Positions 20,659-30,128 of a stretch of 64,000 bases of DNA are shown here, piece after piece (the first letter of the stretch is position 1; each line of letters begins with the position of its first letter). The notes below the pieces were generated by a model. That model did not search any database and was not told the DNA's origin. It was given only the letters and a program-made list of their open reading frames with translations. Made by a program: the position numbers and the translations under genes. This DNA comes from Magnetospirillum sp. ME-1. GTDB taxonomy: Bacteria; Pseudomonadota; Alphaproteobacteria; Rhodospirillales; Magnetospirillaceae. The stretch covers positions 2,008,856 to 2,072,855 of the forward strand of contig NZ_CP015848.1 in assembly GCF_002105535.1 (NCBI RefSeq). Reading direction: 5' to 3'.

Positions 20659-22914
20659 CTAATCGTCCTCCTCGTCGCGCTTTTCCTCCGGCTCGCGCGG
20701 GGCGGCCTGGGCCGGTACCCTGGCCTTCTTGCGGGGATGGGGATGCCAGGCCCAGGGCCGGTCGCCCTGCCATCCCGCCACCGTCTCCACACGGACGCCC
20801 CCCGGTTCCAGCCACAGGGCGTGCGGCCCGCGCCGCCACAGATCGAAGCGGTCGACCAGCACCCTGGCCCCGCGGCAAGTCCCGCGCAAGGGCACGCTGC
20901 TGATCACGACATCGGCTCCGGCGCAGGCCTTTTCCGGGTTGTCCTCGTCCTTGACCAGGGCGACCACCCGGCCCTCCACCCGCCACAGGCAGCCGCTTTC
21001 GTCGCAGCGCAGCCTTCCGTCCCTGGACGAGCTTTTCTTCGGCCAGCGCTCAAGGGTCGCGGGTCCGGCCCGGCGGCTCCACGTCTCCTTGAGGATCCGC
21101 CCGCCCTTGCCGTTGAGCAACAAGCTCCCGTCGCCGGCGCGCACCGCCATGCCGTCGCCGCGCCCGTCCACCAGCAGATCGGGGGGCCGCGCGAAGGCCA
21201 TGGAGGCCAGGGCGGCGGCCATGGGCAGCAGCCCCCACCAGCGCCAGCGCCCCCGCCACAGGCACAGCCAGCTTCCCCCCAGGGTGAACACCACCATGGC
21301 CCACAGCGGCAGGATGGGCAGCGTCACCGCCGAACTGGGCCAGGACGCCACCCACAGCGCCACCCGGTTGACGCCCTCGACGCCCCAGCCCATGGGCACC
21401 AGGGCCAGGGACTCCAGCCCCAGCGGCATCAGCACGAACATCACCAGCGCCCAGGGCATCACCCAGAAGCCGGTCAGCGGCACGGCGATCATGTTGGCCG
21501 CCACCGACCACACGGCGAAGCGGTTGAAATGGAAGATGCCGTAGACCGCCGTGGCGAAGCCGGCGATCAAGGTGCTCACCACCACGCCGAAGACGTAAAG
21601 CCCGATGGCCGGCGCCCAGCCGGGATGGGCCGCCCGCCAGGCGCCTTGGCGGGGCGTCAGGCTCTCGTAGGCGGCGATCATGGCCACCACGGCGGCGAAC
21701 GACATCTGGAAGCTGGGGCCGATCAGTTCCTCGGGCGCCCACAGCAGGATCACCACCGCCGCCCACGCCACCAGCCGCATGGACAGCGCCGTGCGGTCCA
21801 GCAGCACCGCCAGCAGCACCAGACCGGTCATGAAGAACGAGCGCTGGGCCGGCACCGGCGAACCGGCCAGCAGGGTGTAGAAGCCGGCGAAGGCGATGGC
21901 CAGGGCCGCCGCCCACTTCTTGATGGGAAAGCGCAGCGCCAGGGGCGGAACCAGGGCCAGCAGCCCCCTCAGCCCCACGAACACCAGCCCGGCCGCCATG
22001 GTGATGTGCAGGCCCGAGATGGACAGGATGTGGGCCAGGCCGGAATCCCGGTAGGCCTGCATCATGGGGGCCGAAATGGGCATCTGGTCGCCGGTGGTCA
22101 GCGCCGCCGTCACCGCCCCCCGGTCGCCGGGCAGCACCGCCAGGATGCGCGCCGTCATGGCGTGGCGGATGTCGTTGATGGCGATGGTCGCCTCGCCCCT
22201 CCAGCCGCCGGCGGCTCCCGGCTCGATCACCGTCACCGGGCCCAGCGCAGAGCCGATGGCGCCCAATTGCCGGAACCAGGCGAAACGGGCGAAGTCGAAG
22301 GCGCCGGGCATGGCCGGCTGGGCCGGCGGCATCAGCATGGCCCGCACCCGGATGCGATCGCCCACATTGACCGGGGCAAGGCCGGGCTTGGCCTTGATGC
22401 GGGCCTTGCGCGGCACCACGATATCGTCGCGGTCATGGGCCACCCGGTCGAGCGTCAGACGGCTGCCGCCATCGGGCAGGGCCTCCACCTCCACCACCAC
22501 GCCTTCGAGCATCAGGGCGCCGGTGGGGCGCTCCACCACCGGGGCGGCCAGACGCAGGCTGCGGCCCTGGGCGACCACGTATCCCAGCGCCGCCGCCAGC
22601 AGGCAGGACGCGGCCAGCAACAGCGGCAGGGAGCGGCGGCGAACCAGAAGCAGAAGGCCGAAGCACGTCGCCAGTCCGGCCCACCCCCAGGCAGGGGCGG
22701 GTTCGACGGGCAGGGCGAAGTAGAGGCCGATCCCGACGCTCAGGAAAACAGGCAGCCACAGGGGCCAGCGCCCCCGCTCGGCCAGCAGGCGCTCTTCCAT
22801 TACGCGCAGGAGATTTGCCGCCGCGTCCGATCCGAAGCGTGCGGTCGGGAAAGCCCCTATCCAATCGGGCGGGTTTTTTGCCATCCACCCCCAACACCGG
22901 GCTGTCAGGGGCAT
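20659..22914 (-). CDS. comEC: ComEC/Rec2-family DNA-uptake channel protein
   Basis: A 751-residue polytopic membrane protein. The N-terminal DUF4131-like OB-fold part (about 90-210, [20 protein letters not shown]) is followed by the Competence domain with about ten membrane segments ([20 protein letters not shown], then [17 protein letters not shown]). The C-terminal soluble part (about 590-751) corresponds to the beta-lactamase-like region but shows no HxHxDH metal motif. It ends in a charged tail ([11 protein letters not shown]). It would carry single-stranded DNA across the inner membrane; no other competence genes are visible nearby. Confidence 0.9.
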   Translation of the reverse strand: MPLTARCWGWMAKNPPDWIGAFPTARFGSDAAANLLRVMEERLLAERGRWPLWLPVFLSVGIGLYFALPVEPAPAWGWAGLATCFGLLLLVRRRSLPLLLAASCLLAAALGYVVAQGRSLRLAAPVVERPTGALMLEGVVVEVEALPDGGSRLTLDRVAHDRDDIVVPRKARIKAKPGLAPVNVGDRIRVRAMLMPPAQPAMPGAFDFARFAWFRQLGAIGSALGPVTVIEPGAAGGWRGEATIAINDIRHAMTARILAVLPGDRGAVTAALTTGDQMPISAPMMQAYRDSGLAHILSISGLHITMAAGLVFVGLRGLLALVPPLALRFPIKKWAAALAIAFAGFYTLLAGSPVPAQRSFFMTGLVLLAVLLDRTALSMRLVAWAAVVILLWAPEELIGPSFQMSFAAVVAMIAAYESLTPRQGAWRAAHPGWAPAIGLYVFGVVVSTLIAGFATAVYGIFHFNRFAVWSVAANMIAVPLTGFWVMPWALVMFVLMPLGLESLALVPMGWGVEGVNRVALWVASWPSSAVTLPILPLWAMVVFTLGGSWLCLWRGRWRWWGLLPMAAALASMAFARPPDLLVDGRGDGMAVRAGDGSLLLNGKGGRILKETWSRRAGPATLERWPKKSSSRDGRLRCDESGCLWRVEGRVVALVKDEDNPEKACAGADVVISSVPLRGTCRGARVLVDRFDLWRRGPHALWLEPGGVRVETVAGWQGDRPWAWHPHPRKKARVPAQAAPREPEEKRDEEDD

Positions 22915-22975
22915 AAAGATATGCTACACAGGCAGCCTTGTCCCCCTCGGCATAAAGGACGCCGAAAGCACCGTC

Positions 22976-24409
22976 ATGACCGTCGTTACCCGCTTCGCCC
23001 CCTCCCCCACCGGCTACCTCCACATCGGCGGAGGGCGCACCGCCCTGTTCAACTGGCTGTTCGCCCGCCATTTCGGCGGCAAATTCCTGCTGCGCATCGA
23101 AGATACCGACCGCGCCCGCTCGACCGAGGCGGCGGTGGAAGCCATCTTCGACGGCATCCGGTGGCTGGGCCTGGACTGGGACGGCGAGGCGGTGATGCAG
23201 TTCTCGCGCGCCGGCCGCCATGCCGAGGTGGCGCGCCAGCTGCTGGACGAAGGCAAGGCCTATCGCTGCTATTGCACCCAGGACGAGCTGGCCGCCATCC
23301 GCGAGGAGCAGAAGGCCAAGGGCCTTCCCATGCGCTATCCCGGCATCTGGCGCGACCGCGCCCCGTCCGAGGCTCCGGCCGGCGCCCCCTTCGTGGTGCG
23401 CCTCAAGGCCCCCAACGAGGGCGAGACCGTCATCGCCGATCTGGTCCAGGGCGACGTGCGCGTCGCCAACGACCAGCTGGACGACATGGTGCTGCTGCGC
23501 GCCGACGGTACGCCGACCTACATGCTGTCGGTGGTGGTGGACGACCACGACATGGGCATCACCCACGTCATCCGCGGCGACGACCACCTGACCAACGCCT
23601 TCCGCCAGTACCAGCTGTACAAGGCCTGCGGCTGGGACGTGCCGGTCTTCGCCCATATTCCGCTGATCCACGGCCCCGACGGCGCCAAGCTGTCCAAGCG
23701 CCACGGCGCGCTGGGCGTCGATGCCTACCGCGACATGGGCTTCCTGCCCGAGGCCATGCGCAATTACCTGCTGCGCCTGGGCTGGAGCCACGGCGACGAC
23801 GAGATCATCTCGACCGAGCAGGCCATCGAGTGGTTCACCCTGGACTCGGTCGGCCGTTCGCCGTCGCGCTTCGACTTCGTCAAGCTGACCAATCTCAACG
23901 GCCATTACATGCGCTCCGCCGATGACGGCCGCCTGACCGAGCTGCTGGTCCCCATGCTGGAGGCCAAGAGCGGCGCCAAGCTGAACGGCGAGTCCGTCGC
24001 CCGCCTGCGCACCGGCATGACCGGCCTGAAGGAACGGGCCAAGACCATGCTGGAACTGGCCGATTCGGCGCTGTTCTACGTGGCGGCGCGGCCGCTGGCG
24101 CTGGACGAGAAGGCGGCCAAGACCATGGCCGACCCGACGGCCGCCGCCGATCTCGCCGCCTACATGGCCGAAGTCAAAGGAGTGGGCGCCTGGACGCGCG
24201 ACACTCTCGAGGACGCCGCCCGCCGCCTGGCCGAGGCGCGGGGGCAGAAGCTCGGCAAGATCGCCCAGCCCTTGCGGGCGGCGCTTGCCGGTTCCTCGGT
24301 CTCGCCTCCCATCTTCGAAGTGATGGAAGTGCTGGGCCGCGAGGAATCGCTGGGCCGCATCGAGGACGCCCTCGGCGGGACCCGGCCCACGGAATCATCG
24401 GCGGCCTGA
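22976..24409 (+). CDS. gltX: glutamyl-tRNA synthetase
   Basis: A 477-residue class I synthetase. The HIGH motif appears as HIGG (16-19) in [20 protein letters not shown], and the KMSKS motif as KLSKR (from Lys238). The length is normal for bacterial GluRS. Alphaproteobacteria often carry two GluRS paralogues, so this may be a discriminating or a tRNA-Gln-charging form; this cannot be decided here. It diverges from comEC and runs into gltA after 50 bases. AAAGGACG precedes the ATG. Confidence 0.97.
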   Translation: MTVVTRFAPSPTGYLHIGGGRTALFNWLFARHFGGKFLLRIEDTDRARSTEAAVEAIFDGIRWLGLDWDGEAVMQFSRAGRHAEVARQLLDEGKAYRCYCTQDELAAIREEQKAKGLPMRYPGIWRDRAPSEAPAGAPFVVRLKAPNEGETVIADLVQGDVRVANDQLDDMVLLRADGTPTYMLSVVVDDHDMGITHVIRGDDHLTNAFRQYQLYKACGWDVPVFAHIPLIHGPDGAKLSKRHGALGVDAYRDMGFLPEAMRNYLLRLGWSHGDDEIISTEQAIEWFTLDSVGRSPSRFDFVKLTNLNGHYMRSADDGRLTELLVPMLEAKSGAKLNGESVARLRTGMTGLKERAKTMLELADSALFYVAARPLALDEKAAKTMADPTAAADLAAYMAEVKGVGAWTRDTLEDAARRLAEARGQKLGKIAQPLRAALAGSSVSPPIFEVMEVLGREESLGRIEDALGGTRPTESSAA

Positions 24410-24459
24410 CGGCTGCCGGACACGTTTAAACAGTGAAGTAGACCACGGGGTATGAAGAC

Positions 24460-25776
24460 ATGACGAACGAGAACAAGACTCCCAAGGAATCCGTCACGCT
24501 GATCAACAACAGCACCGGCAAGACCACGGAATTCCCGCTGCTGTCCGGCTCCATCGGCCCCAAGGTGGCGGATATCCGCTCCCTTTACGCCAGCCAGGAC
24601 ATCTTCACCTATGACCCCGGCTACATGTCCACCGGCTCGTGCAAATCGGCCATCACCTATATCGACGGTGACGCCGGCGTGCTGCTGCACCGCGGCTACG
24701 CCATCTCCGACCTGGCCGAGAACTGCTCGTTCCTGGAAGTGGCCTACGCCATCCTGAAGGGCGAGCTGCCCAATACCGAGCAGAAGACCAAGTTCGAGAA
24801 CGACATCAGCCGTCACTCGATGCTGAACGAGCAGATCAACTTCTTCTTCCGCGGCTTCCGCCGTGACTCCCACCCCATGGCCGTGCTGTGCGGCGTGGTG
24901 GGCGCCATGGCCGCCTTCTACCACGATTCCATCGACATCAACGACCCGCACCACCGCATGGTGGCCAGCTACCGCCTGGTCGCCAAGATGCCGACCATCG
25001 TCGCCTGGGCCTACAAGTACTCCCTGGGCCAGCCCTTCATGTATCCGCAGAACAAGCTCTCCTATGCCGAGAACTTCCTGCACATGATGTTCGCCACGCC
25101 CTGCGAGGAGTACAAGGTCAGCCCGGTCCTGGCGCGGGCCATGGACCGCATCCTGATCCTGCATGCCGACCACGAGCAGAACGCGTCCACCTCCACCGTC
25201 CGTCTGGCCGGGTCGTCGGGCGCCAATCCCTTCGCCTGTATCGCCGCCGGCATCGCCTCCCTGTGGGGCCCCGCCCATGGCGGCGCCAACGAGGCCGTGC
25301 TGACCATGCTGCACGAGATCGGCTCGGTGGACCGTATCCCCGAGTACATCAAGAAGGCCAAGGACAAGGACGATCCCTTCCGCCTGATGGGCTTCGGCCA
25401 CCGCGTGTACAAGAACTACGACCCGCGCGCCAAGATCATGGCCAAGACCTGCCATGAAGTGCTGAACGAGCTGGGCAACCACGACGAGCCGCTGCTGAAG
25501 CTGGCCATGGAGCTCGAGCGCATCGCCCTCGAGGACCCCTACTTCGTCGAGCGCAAGCTGTTCCCGAACGTGGACTTCTATTCGGGCATCATCTTCCGCG
25601 CCATGGGCATCCCCACCCAGGTGTTCACCTGCCTGTTCGCCCTGGCCCGCACCGTGGGCTGGATCGCCCAGTGGAACGAGATGCTGACCGACCCCGATCA
25701 GAAGATCGGCCGTCCGCGCCAGCTGTATGTCGGCCCGGCACAGCGGGAATTCGTCCCGCTGCACAAGCGTGGCTAG
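24460..25776 (+). CDS. gltA: citrate synthase (type II)
   Basis: A 438-residue hexameric-type citrate synthase, condensing oxaloacetate and acetyl-CoA at the start of the TCA cycle. The catalytic residues lie in [11 protein letters not shown] (His), [14 protein letters not shown] (His) and NVDFYSGI (Asp). The N-terminal beta-domain (TFDPGYMST-type, here [19 protein letters not shown]) is typical of Gram-negative type II enzymes. It follows gltX on the same strand and is followed after 21 bases by a strong hairpin. Confidence 0.98.
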   Translation: MTNENKTPKESVTLINNSTGKTTEFPLLSGSIGPKVADIRSLYASQDIFTYDPGYMSTGSCKSAITYIDGDAGVLLHRGYAISDLAENCSFLEVAYAILKGELPNTEQKTKFENDISRHSMLNEQINFFFRGFRRDSHPMAVLCGVVGAMAAFYHDSIDINDPHHRMVASYRLVAKMPTIVAWAYKYSLGQPFMYPQNKLSYAENFLHMMFATPCEEYKVSPVLARAMDRILILHADHEQNASTSTVRLAGSSGANPFACIAAGIASLWGPAHGGANEAVLTMLHEIGSVDRIPEYIKKAKDKDDPFRLMGFGHRVYKNYDPRAKIMAKTCHEVLNELGNHDEPLLKLAMELERIALEDPYFVERKLFPNVDFYSGIIFRAMGIPTQVFTCLFALARTVGWIAQWNEMLTDPDQKIGRPRQLYVGPAQREFVPLHKRG

Positions 25777-25951
25777 GACGGATAACAGAGTACCGGAGGG
25801 GCGGCGCCGCAAGGCGCCGCCCCAACGCATTCCAAGACCCGCCAACGACAACCTGCATCCCGAGGCCAAACGCCGCCTCGTGCTGGCGCTGGCGGCACTG
25901 ACCCTATCCGCGCTGGCGCTCCTGGCCATAAGTATGTCAGGCTGGTACTAG
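25769..25951 (+). CDS. possible small single-pass membrane protein after gltA
   Basis: An open frame of 60 codons from a GTG that overlaps the gltA stop. The N-terminal half is basic and Pro-rich ([17 protein letters not shown]). The C-terminal half is one clear membrane segment ([20 protein letters not shown]) ending in SGWY. The clean basic-then-hydrophobic layout favours a real protein. Against it: no good ribosome binding site, a start inside gltA, and a strong GC hairpin (25798-25823) inside the frame. I do not recognise a family. Confidence 0.35.
   Translation: MARTDNRVPEGRRRKAPPQRIPRPANDNLHPEAKRRLVLALAALTLSALALLAISMSGWY
25798..25823 (+). terminator. strong hairpin after gltA
   Basis: A perfect 11-base-pair stem (25798-25808 with 25813-25823) with GCAA tetraloop, 21 bases past the gltA stop. 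No T-tract follows, so it may protect the mRNA 3' end or act as a weak terminator. Confidence 0.5.
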
Positions 25952-25973
25952 GCCTACCCAAGGAGACGCCGCC

Positions 25974-26315
25974 ATGATGAATTTCCTCGACCGCCGCGTC
26001 GTCCATCCCGGCGGCCTCGTCTTCAAGGAAGGCGACAGCGGCGATCAGGCCTTCATCATCCAGTCGGGAACGGTGGAACTGCTGAAGGGCGAAAAGGTCT
26101 TCGCCGAACTGGGCGCCAACACCATCTTCGGCGAGATGGCCCTGATCGACGGCGCGCCCCGCATGGCCACGGCGCGGGCCAAGACCGAGACCACCCTGAT
26201 CGTCATCCCCCGCTCGGTGGTGGATTCCAAGCTGAAGGGCGTGGATCCCTTCGTCATCAAGCTGCTGGGCATCCTGGTCCAGAACGTCCGGTCCATGGCC
26301 GGCAAGCTGGGCTGA
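25974..26315 (+). CDS. stand-alone cyclic-nucleotide-binding domain protein
   Basis: A 113-residue protein consisting of a single CNB (Crp-type) beta-roll: GGLVFKEGDSGDQAFIIQSG, then FGEMALIDGAPRMATARA, which matches the phosphate-binding cassette (FGEhALxxxxxRxAT). There is no DNA-binding or kinase domain. It probably binds cAMP or cGMP and acts through a partner. AAGGAG lies eight bases before the first ATG; a second ATG follows directly, so Met1 or Met2 may be used. It stands between gltA and the convergent rpoH. Confidence 0.87.
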   Translation: MMNFLDRRVVHPGGLVFKEGDSGDQAFIIQSGTVELLKGEKVFAELGANTIFGEMALIDGAPRMATARAKTETTLIVIPRSVVDSKLKGVDPFVIKLLGILVQNVRSMAGKLG

Positions 26316-26442
26316 GGGAAAAGAAGACGCGGGCCGCCGCCCGTACCCGCTCGGGGCCATGGGCCCCGAACCCCATTCACGGAATATCAAAGGGGGTCCG
26401 GGGCATCGCCTCGGCTGGGGTCTAGGGCGAGAGCCCCAAAAA
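26316..26442. repeat. GC-rich palindromic intergenic sequence
   Basis: This spacer between two convergent genes holds an inverted repeat CGGGGCC-ATG-GGCCCCG (26353-26369) and a second loose one, GGGGTCT...AGAGCCCC (26416-26437). No gene is seen. The wording resembles dispersed GC-rich intergenic palindromes of this group, and the structures may end both transcripts. Confidence 0.4.
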
Positions 26443-27321
26443 TCACGCCCGCGCCGGCGCCGGCAGGAAGCCGGCCTGCACCAGGTCGCGCACCTTCTCG
26501 AAGGCCTTGACCTCGATCTGGCGGATGCGTTCGCGCGACACGCCGTAGCGCCCGCCCAATTCCTCCAGGGTTACGGGGTCGTCCTTGAGGCGGCGTTCGA
26601 TGAACACCTCGCGCTCGCGCTCGGTCAGGGTATCCAGCGCCCGGGCGATCAGGGCGCGGCCCTTGGACAGTTCCTCGCGCTTGGCGAAGGCGGTTTCCTG
26701 GTTGTCGGCCTCGTCGGCCATCAAATCCTGGATCTCGGTGCCGCCCTCGCCCACGGGGGTGTTGAGCGAGGAATCGCGCCCCGCCATGCGGCGGTTCATG
26801 GCGACCACGTCGCTTTCGTCCACGTCCAGTTCACGGGCGATGGTCGCCACGTGCTCGGGCGCCAGATCGCCCGATTCCAGCAGACGCAGCCGCGACTTGA
26901 TGCGCCGCAGGTTGAAGAACAGCTTCTTCTGGGCCGCCAGGGTGCCGATCCGCACCATGGACCACGAATTCAGCACGAACTCGTTGAGCGAGGCCTTGAT
27001 CCACCACATGGCGTAGGTGGCCAGGCGGAAGCCGCGATCGGGCTCGAATTTCTTGACCGCCCGCATCAGGCCGATATTGCCCTCGCTGATCAGGTCGGCC
27101 ACCGGCAGGCCGTAATGGCGATAGCCCAGCGCGATCTTGGCGACCAGACGCAGATGGCTGGTCACCAGCCGATGGGCGGCGTCCTTGTCGCCGTAATCGG
27201 TCCAGCGCTTGGCCAGCATGAATTCCTCCTCGGGCGCGAGGACGGGGAATTCCTTGATATCCCTGAGATATTTGGCGAGGCCGTCGTCACCGGCGACGAC
27301 CGGAAGTTTGGCAACCGACAT
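26443..27321 (-). CDS. rpoH: RNA polymerase heat-shock sigma factor (sigma-32)
   Basis: A 292-residue RpoH. Region 2 includes DLISEGNIGLMRAVKKFEP and the -10-binding RLATYAMWWIKASLNEFVL. The RpoH-box-like region (KKLFFNLRRIKSRL) follows, and region 4 ends in a helix-turn-helix (TLEELGGRYGVSRERIRQIE). The start at MSVAKLPVV is chosen because GGAGGG lies eight bases upstream and the family starts there, although the frame stays open further upstream. It would control chaperone and protease genes such as lon. Alphaproteobacteria often have more than one rpoH. Confidence 0.95.
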   Translation of the reverse strand: MSVAKLPVVAGDDGLAKYLRDIKEFPVLAPEEEFMLAKRWTDYGDKDAAHRLVTSHLRLVAKIALGYRHYGLPVADLISEGNIGLMRAVKKFEPDRGFRLATYAMWWIKASLNEFVLNSWSMVRIGTLAAQKKLFFNLRRIKSRLRLLESGDLAPEHVATIARELDVDESDVVAMNRRMAGRDSSLNTPVGEGGTEIQDLMADEADNQETAFAKREELSKGRALIARALDTLTEREREVFIERRLKDDPVTLEELGGRYGVSRERIRQIEVKAFEKVRDLVQAGFLPAPARA

Positions 27322-27395
27322 GATCTGATCCCTCCAGTTTGTGCCTTCCTGGCGCCCAACACGCCGGGAATCGTCTGAAAAACCGGAAAAGACCG

Positions 27396-27425
27396 CTAGT
27401 CGTAGCCCTGCATCATCATACGCAT
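27396..27425 (-). CDS. possible 9-codon leader peptide upstream of rpoH
   Basis: The minus strand carries ATG-CGT-ATG-ATG-ATG-CAG and on to TAG, encoding MRMMMQGYD. A full GGAGG lies at 27438-27434, eight bases before the ATG, an ideal spacing. The rpoH start is 74 bases downstream on the same strand. The position and ribosome binding site suggest a translated leader that could affect rpoH expression. This is inference; no family is recognised. Confidence 0.35.
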   Translation of the reverse strand: MRMMMQGYD

Positions 27426-27851
27426 CGTCACATCCTCCATCGAGCAACATGACCCGGAACCCGCCGTCATGGCAGCGCCCCGATCCGGCGGCCGGCTCGG
27501 CCCCATCATGGGCACCGGCCGATTCCACCATCACCATTATGGTGACAAGACCCAGCCGAAATCAAGGGGGCGAACCGCATGGCCCTTTGCTCACTGAAAA
27601 TCAGCTAACCAGCCGATCGTGGCGGGAATGTGGCGGCCTTCGCCATTCGCATGGCGGCCATTCCGAACCGGCGAATCCATCCGGCCAAAATTGAGTCATG
27701 ATGAAGTCCTCCCCCCGGCGACCTCAGGTATTTGCGCCGGACGAACGAAAAGTACGACGCTGGCCCCTCCCTCCGATTGGCCGGCGTACACGGACCCCGC
27801 CCCGCCCTCCCTGCCGGGGCGGGGTTGTGTTTTCAGCCCCCCTCATCCGCC
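27426..27851. other. 426-base region without a recognised protein gene
   Basis: This stretch lies upstream of rpoH and downstream of the DMT transporter gene (both minus strand). Frames on either strand are low-complexity Pro/Ser/Arg or Gly/Arg strings and look like chance. It must contain the rpoH promoter. A plus-strand terminator at 27794-27834 implies that a plus-strand transcript, perhaps a small RNA, ends here. Confidence 0.5.
27794..27834 (+). terminator. plus-strand Rho-independent terminator without an assigned gene
   Basis: An 11-base-pair GC stem (27794-27804 with 27815-27825) with a 10-base loop is followed on the plus strand by TGTGTTTTC. The minus-strand side has no T-tract. 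No plus-strand gene ends here. Confidence 0.65.
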
Positions 27852-28739
27852 TCAGCCGTCCGGGCGGCGCTCCCGCGCCCCGGCCAGGGCGACCACGCCC
27901 ACTCCGCCGGCGATCAGGGCCAGTCCGGCCATATTGGTGAACGACAACCTCTCGCCCAGCAGCAGCGACGAGATCACCAGCCCGAAGGCGGGCACCGACA
28001 GGAAACTGAGCGACACGGTGAGCGCCGGCAGCAGCCGGTTGACGGTCACCGCCGCCCAATAGGCGAAGGCGGTGGCCAGGGTGCCGTTATACAGCAGGGT
28101 CCAGACCAGTTCGAAACTGCCGTCGGGGGCCGGAGGGCCTTCGATCAGCGCGGCGGCCGCCGCCACCGGCACCAGGCCGACCAGCATCTGCCACGGCACC
28201 AGTTCCAGCGGCGAGGACTGCCAGCGATGCCTGCGGATATGCAGGATCACCGCCGCCCAGACCAGGGCGGCGGCCAGCAGCAACAGATTGCCGGTCACCG
28301 CCGCCCGGTCGCTCCAGTCGAAGGTGAGCGGATTGAACAGCACCACGATGCCGCCCAGGCCCAGCGCCAGCCCGGCCAGCCTTCCCCGGGTCAGCCTTTC
28401 ACCCAGGAACAGCGCCGCCCCCGGGGCCACCCACAAGGGCGTGGAATAGGCCAGGATGGCGGAGCGCCCGGCCGGCACCACCAGCAGCGCCAGATTGGTC
28501 AGCACCATGAACAGGGCCATGTTGAGCAGCCCCAAGGACGCCATCACCGGCCAATCCCCCCGGGGCGGCAGGCGGAGCTTTCCCATGGGCCCCAGGATCA
28601 GCACCATGCTGACCAGCCCCAGGGCGAGGCGCAGCGTGCAGAACCACAAAGGCTGGATGTGGGCCAGCCCGATCTTCATGATCGGCCAGTTGCCGCCCCA
28701 GACCAGGACCAGAAGGGCCAGCAGAACGAATGCGCGCAT
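27852..28739 (-). CDS. DMT-superfamily (EamA) transporter
   Basis: A 295-residue inner-membrane protein with about ten membrane segments arranged as two EamA repeats (about 1-135 and 145-280). Typical features are VWGGNWPIMKIGLAHIQP near the N-terminus, AYWAAVTVNRLLPALTVSLS, and SFLSVPAFGLVISSLLLGER in the second repeat. These export or import small metabolites, often amino acids; the substrate cannot be read from sequence. It diverges from the CoxG-like gene. Confidence 0.92.
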   Translation of the reverse strand: MRAFVLLALLVLVWGGNWPIMKIGLAHIQPLWFCTLRLALGLVSMVLILGPMGKLRLPPRGDWPVMASLGLLNMALFMVLTNLALLVVPAGRSAILAYSTPLWVAPGAALFLGERLTRGRLAGLALGLGGIVVLFNPLTFDWSDRAAVTGNLLLLAAALVWAAVILHIRRHRWQSSPLELVPWQMLVGLVPVAAAAALIEGPPAPDGSFELVWTLLYNGTLATAFAYWAAVTVNRLLPALTVSLSFLSVPAFGLVISSLLLGERLSFTNMAGLALIAGGVGVVALAGARERRPDG

Positions 28740-28826
28740 GTCTGGTCATACCACTGTTTCAGGACGCAGACTTTGCCATGCGGGCCATGGCATGATCCAC
28801 CAATTCCCGCACAAAGGAGAAATGCG

Positions 28827-29288
28827 TTGGATTTCGACGGAGAGCACCGCATCGACGCCCCCCGCGCCGTGGTCTGGCAGGCCCTCAACGATCCCCGCCT
28901 TCTGGCCGCCTGCATCCCCGGCTGCGAGAAACTGGACGCCACCGGCCCAGGCGCCTACATCGCCACCGTGGCCATCCGGGTCGGCGCGCTGGCGGCCCGC
29001 TTTTCCGGAACCCTCACCCTGGACGACGTGGTCGAGCCCCAGGCCTACACCCTGAAAGGCCAAGGTCAGGGGGGAGTGGCAGGATTTGTCTCGGGCTCCG
29101 CCCGCGTCACTTTGGAAGACGATGGCGACGCCACCTTGCTGCGCTGGAAGGCGGCGGGCGAAATCGGCGGCCGCCTGGCCTCGGTGGGCGGCCGGCTGCT
29201 GCACGGCTTCGCCGTCAAGACGGCAAACCAGTTTTTTTCGCGCCTGAATGCGGAACTCGGGTCGCAACCTGATTGCAGTTCTCTCTAG
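28827..29288 (+). CDS. CoxG-like SRPBCC-domain protein
   Basis: A 153-residue protein of the carbon monoxide dehydrogenase subunit G (CoxG) family, a START/SRPBCC lipid-binding-type fold. Recognisable parts are IDAPRAVVWQALNDPRLLAA, IPGCEKLDATGPGAY, and TLKGQGQGGVAGFVSGSARV. The TTG start is favoured because AGGAG lies seven bases upstream; a nearby ATG is in another frame. The C-terminal membrane-anchoring tail of longer CoxG proteins is missing. No CO dehydrogenase genes are near, so a CO role is not supported. It is followed after 57 bases by a TetR regulator. Confidence 0.85.
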   Translation: MDFDGEHRIDAPRAVVWQALNDPRLLAACIPGCEKLDATGPGAYIATVAIRVGALAARFSGTLTLDDVVEPQAYTLKGQGQGGVAGFVSGSARVTLEDDGDATLLRWKAAGEIGGRLASVGGRLLHGFAVKTANQFFSRLNAELGSQPDCSSL

Positions 29289-29296
29289 GGATCGCT

Positions 29297-29322
29297 ACGT
29301 ATTACATATTGTCACAATACGT
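29297..29322. promoter_or_regulatory. palindromic operator candidate upstream of the TetR gene
   Basis: Perfect arms ACGTATT (29297-29303) and AATACGT (29316-29322) flank a 12-base centre; inside lies another palindrome, ATTGTCACAAT (29308-29318). The AT-rich dyad sits 24 bases before the regulator's ATG, the usual place for an autoregulatory TetR operator. Confidence 0.5.
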
Positions 29323-29345
29323 CATCCGCTGGCGTATAGGGGGGG

Positions 29346-30062
29346 ATGATGGAAGCACGCGCCGCCGGCCGGGATTCGGCCACCAACATCGATCAGTTCC
29401 GCCCCGCAGCCATATCCACGGACGACAGAATCCGTCGCCGTTTGCCACGCAAGGAGCGGGAAAAGCTGATCATCACCGAAGCCATCCGCTTCTTCGCCGA
29501 AGTGGGCTTCGAAGGCCAGACCCGGGCGCTGGCCGATCGCCTCGGCGTTACCCAGCCCCTGCTCTACCGCTATTTTCCCGACAAGGACGCCCTGATCGAG
29601 CGGGTCTACAAGGAGGTTTTCCTCAACTCCTGGGAACCGTCCTGGATCGCCACGCTGCAGGACCGCTCGCGCCCCCTGGTGGACCGTCTGATTGATTTCT
29701 ATCTTGCATATACCAAAGCGAATTTCAGCTACGAGCGGGTCCGGCTGTTCATGTTCGCCGGGCTGAAGGACGGCTCCATCGCCAATCGCTACATGCAGCA
29801 TGTGCGCGACCAGCTTTTCGTGCCCATGTGCCGGGAATTGCGCGCCGATCTCGGCGTCGGCGGCGATGCCCCCATCAGCCTCGAGGAAATCGAGATGGTG
29901 GCGGGCCTGCACGGCTCCATCGCCTATGTGGGAGTGCGCCGCTGGGTCTACCACGCCCAGACCCCTGCCGACCTGATGCCGGTGATCACCGAACTGGTCC
30001 GCACCTATCTGGGCGGCATCGGCGACAGCTACCGGCGGATCGTCTCGGCCGGGGCCAAGTAA
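29346..30062 (+). CDS. TetR-family transcriptional regulator
   Basis: A 238-residue regulator with an unusually long, possibly disordered N-terminus (about 35 residues). The DNA-binding domain at about 38-85 has IITEAIRFFAEVGFEGQTRA and the helix-turn-helix ALADRLGVTQPLLYRYFPDK. The ligand domain is unassigned. It is likely autoregulated through the dyad at 29297-29322 and may also control the CoxG-like gene. GGGGGG precedes the ATG. Confidence 0.92.
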   Translation: MMEARAAGRDSATNIDQFRPAAISTDDRIRRRLPRKEREKLIITEAIRFFAEVGFEGQTRALADRLGVTQPLLYRYFPDKDALIERVYKEVFLNSWEPSWIATLQDRSRPLVDRLIDFYLAYTKANFSYERVRLFMFAGLKDGSIANRYMQHVRDQLFVPMCRELRADLGVGGDAPISLEEIEMVAGLHGSIAYVGVRRWVYHAQTPADLMPVITELVRTYLGGIGDSYRRIVSAGAK

Positions 30063-30128
30063 AACCGCTTGCCAAGCGCCCCCCGGGAGGGCTACCAGTC
30101 GGTGGCTATCCAAAGGGGGATTTCGAGC

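Noticed and set aside
20737-23925. Plus-strand open frame of more than 1000 codons across comEC and gltX
   Set aside because: It is antisense to comEC and out of frame with gltX. Its Gln/His/Gly/Arg-rich product is typical of shadow frames in GC-rich DNA, and no domain is recognisable.
27341-27694. Plus-strand frame in the rpoH upstream region
   Set aside because: The Pro/Ser/Arg-rich product has no ribosome binding site and no recognisable feature; the region is better explained as regulatory DNA.
28827-29288. CO dehydrogenase locus, because of the CoxG-like protein
   Set aside because: No coxL, coxM, coxS or maturation genes are near; CoxG-like SRPBCC proteins are widespread in other contexts.
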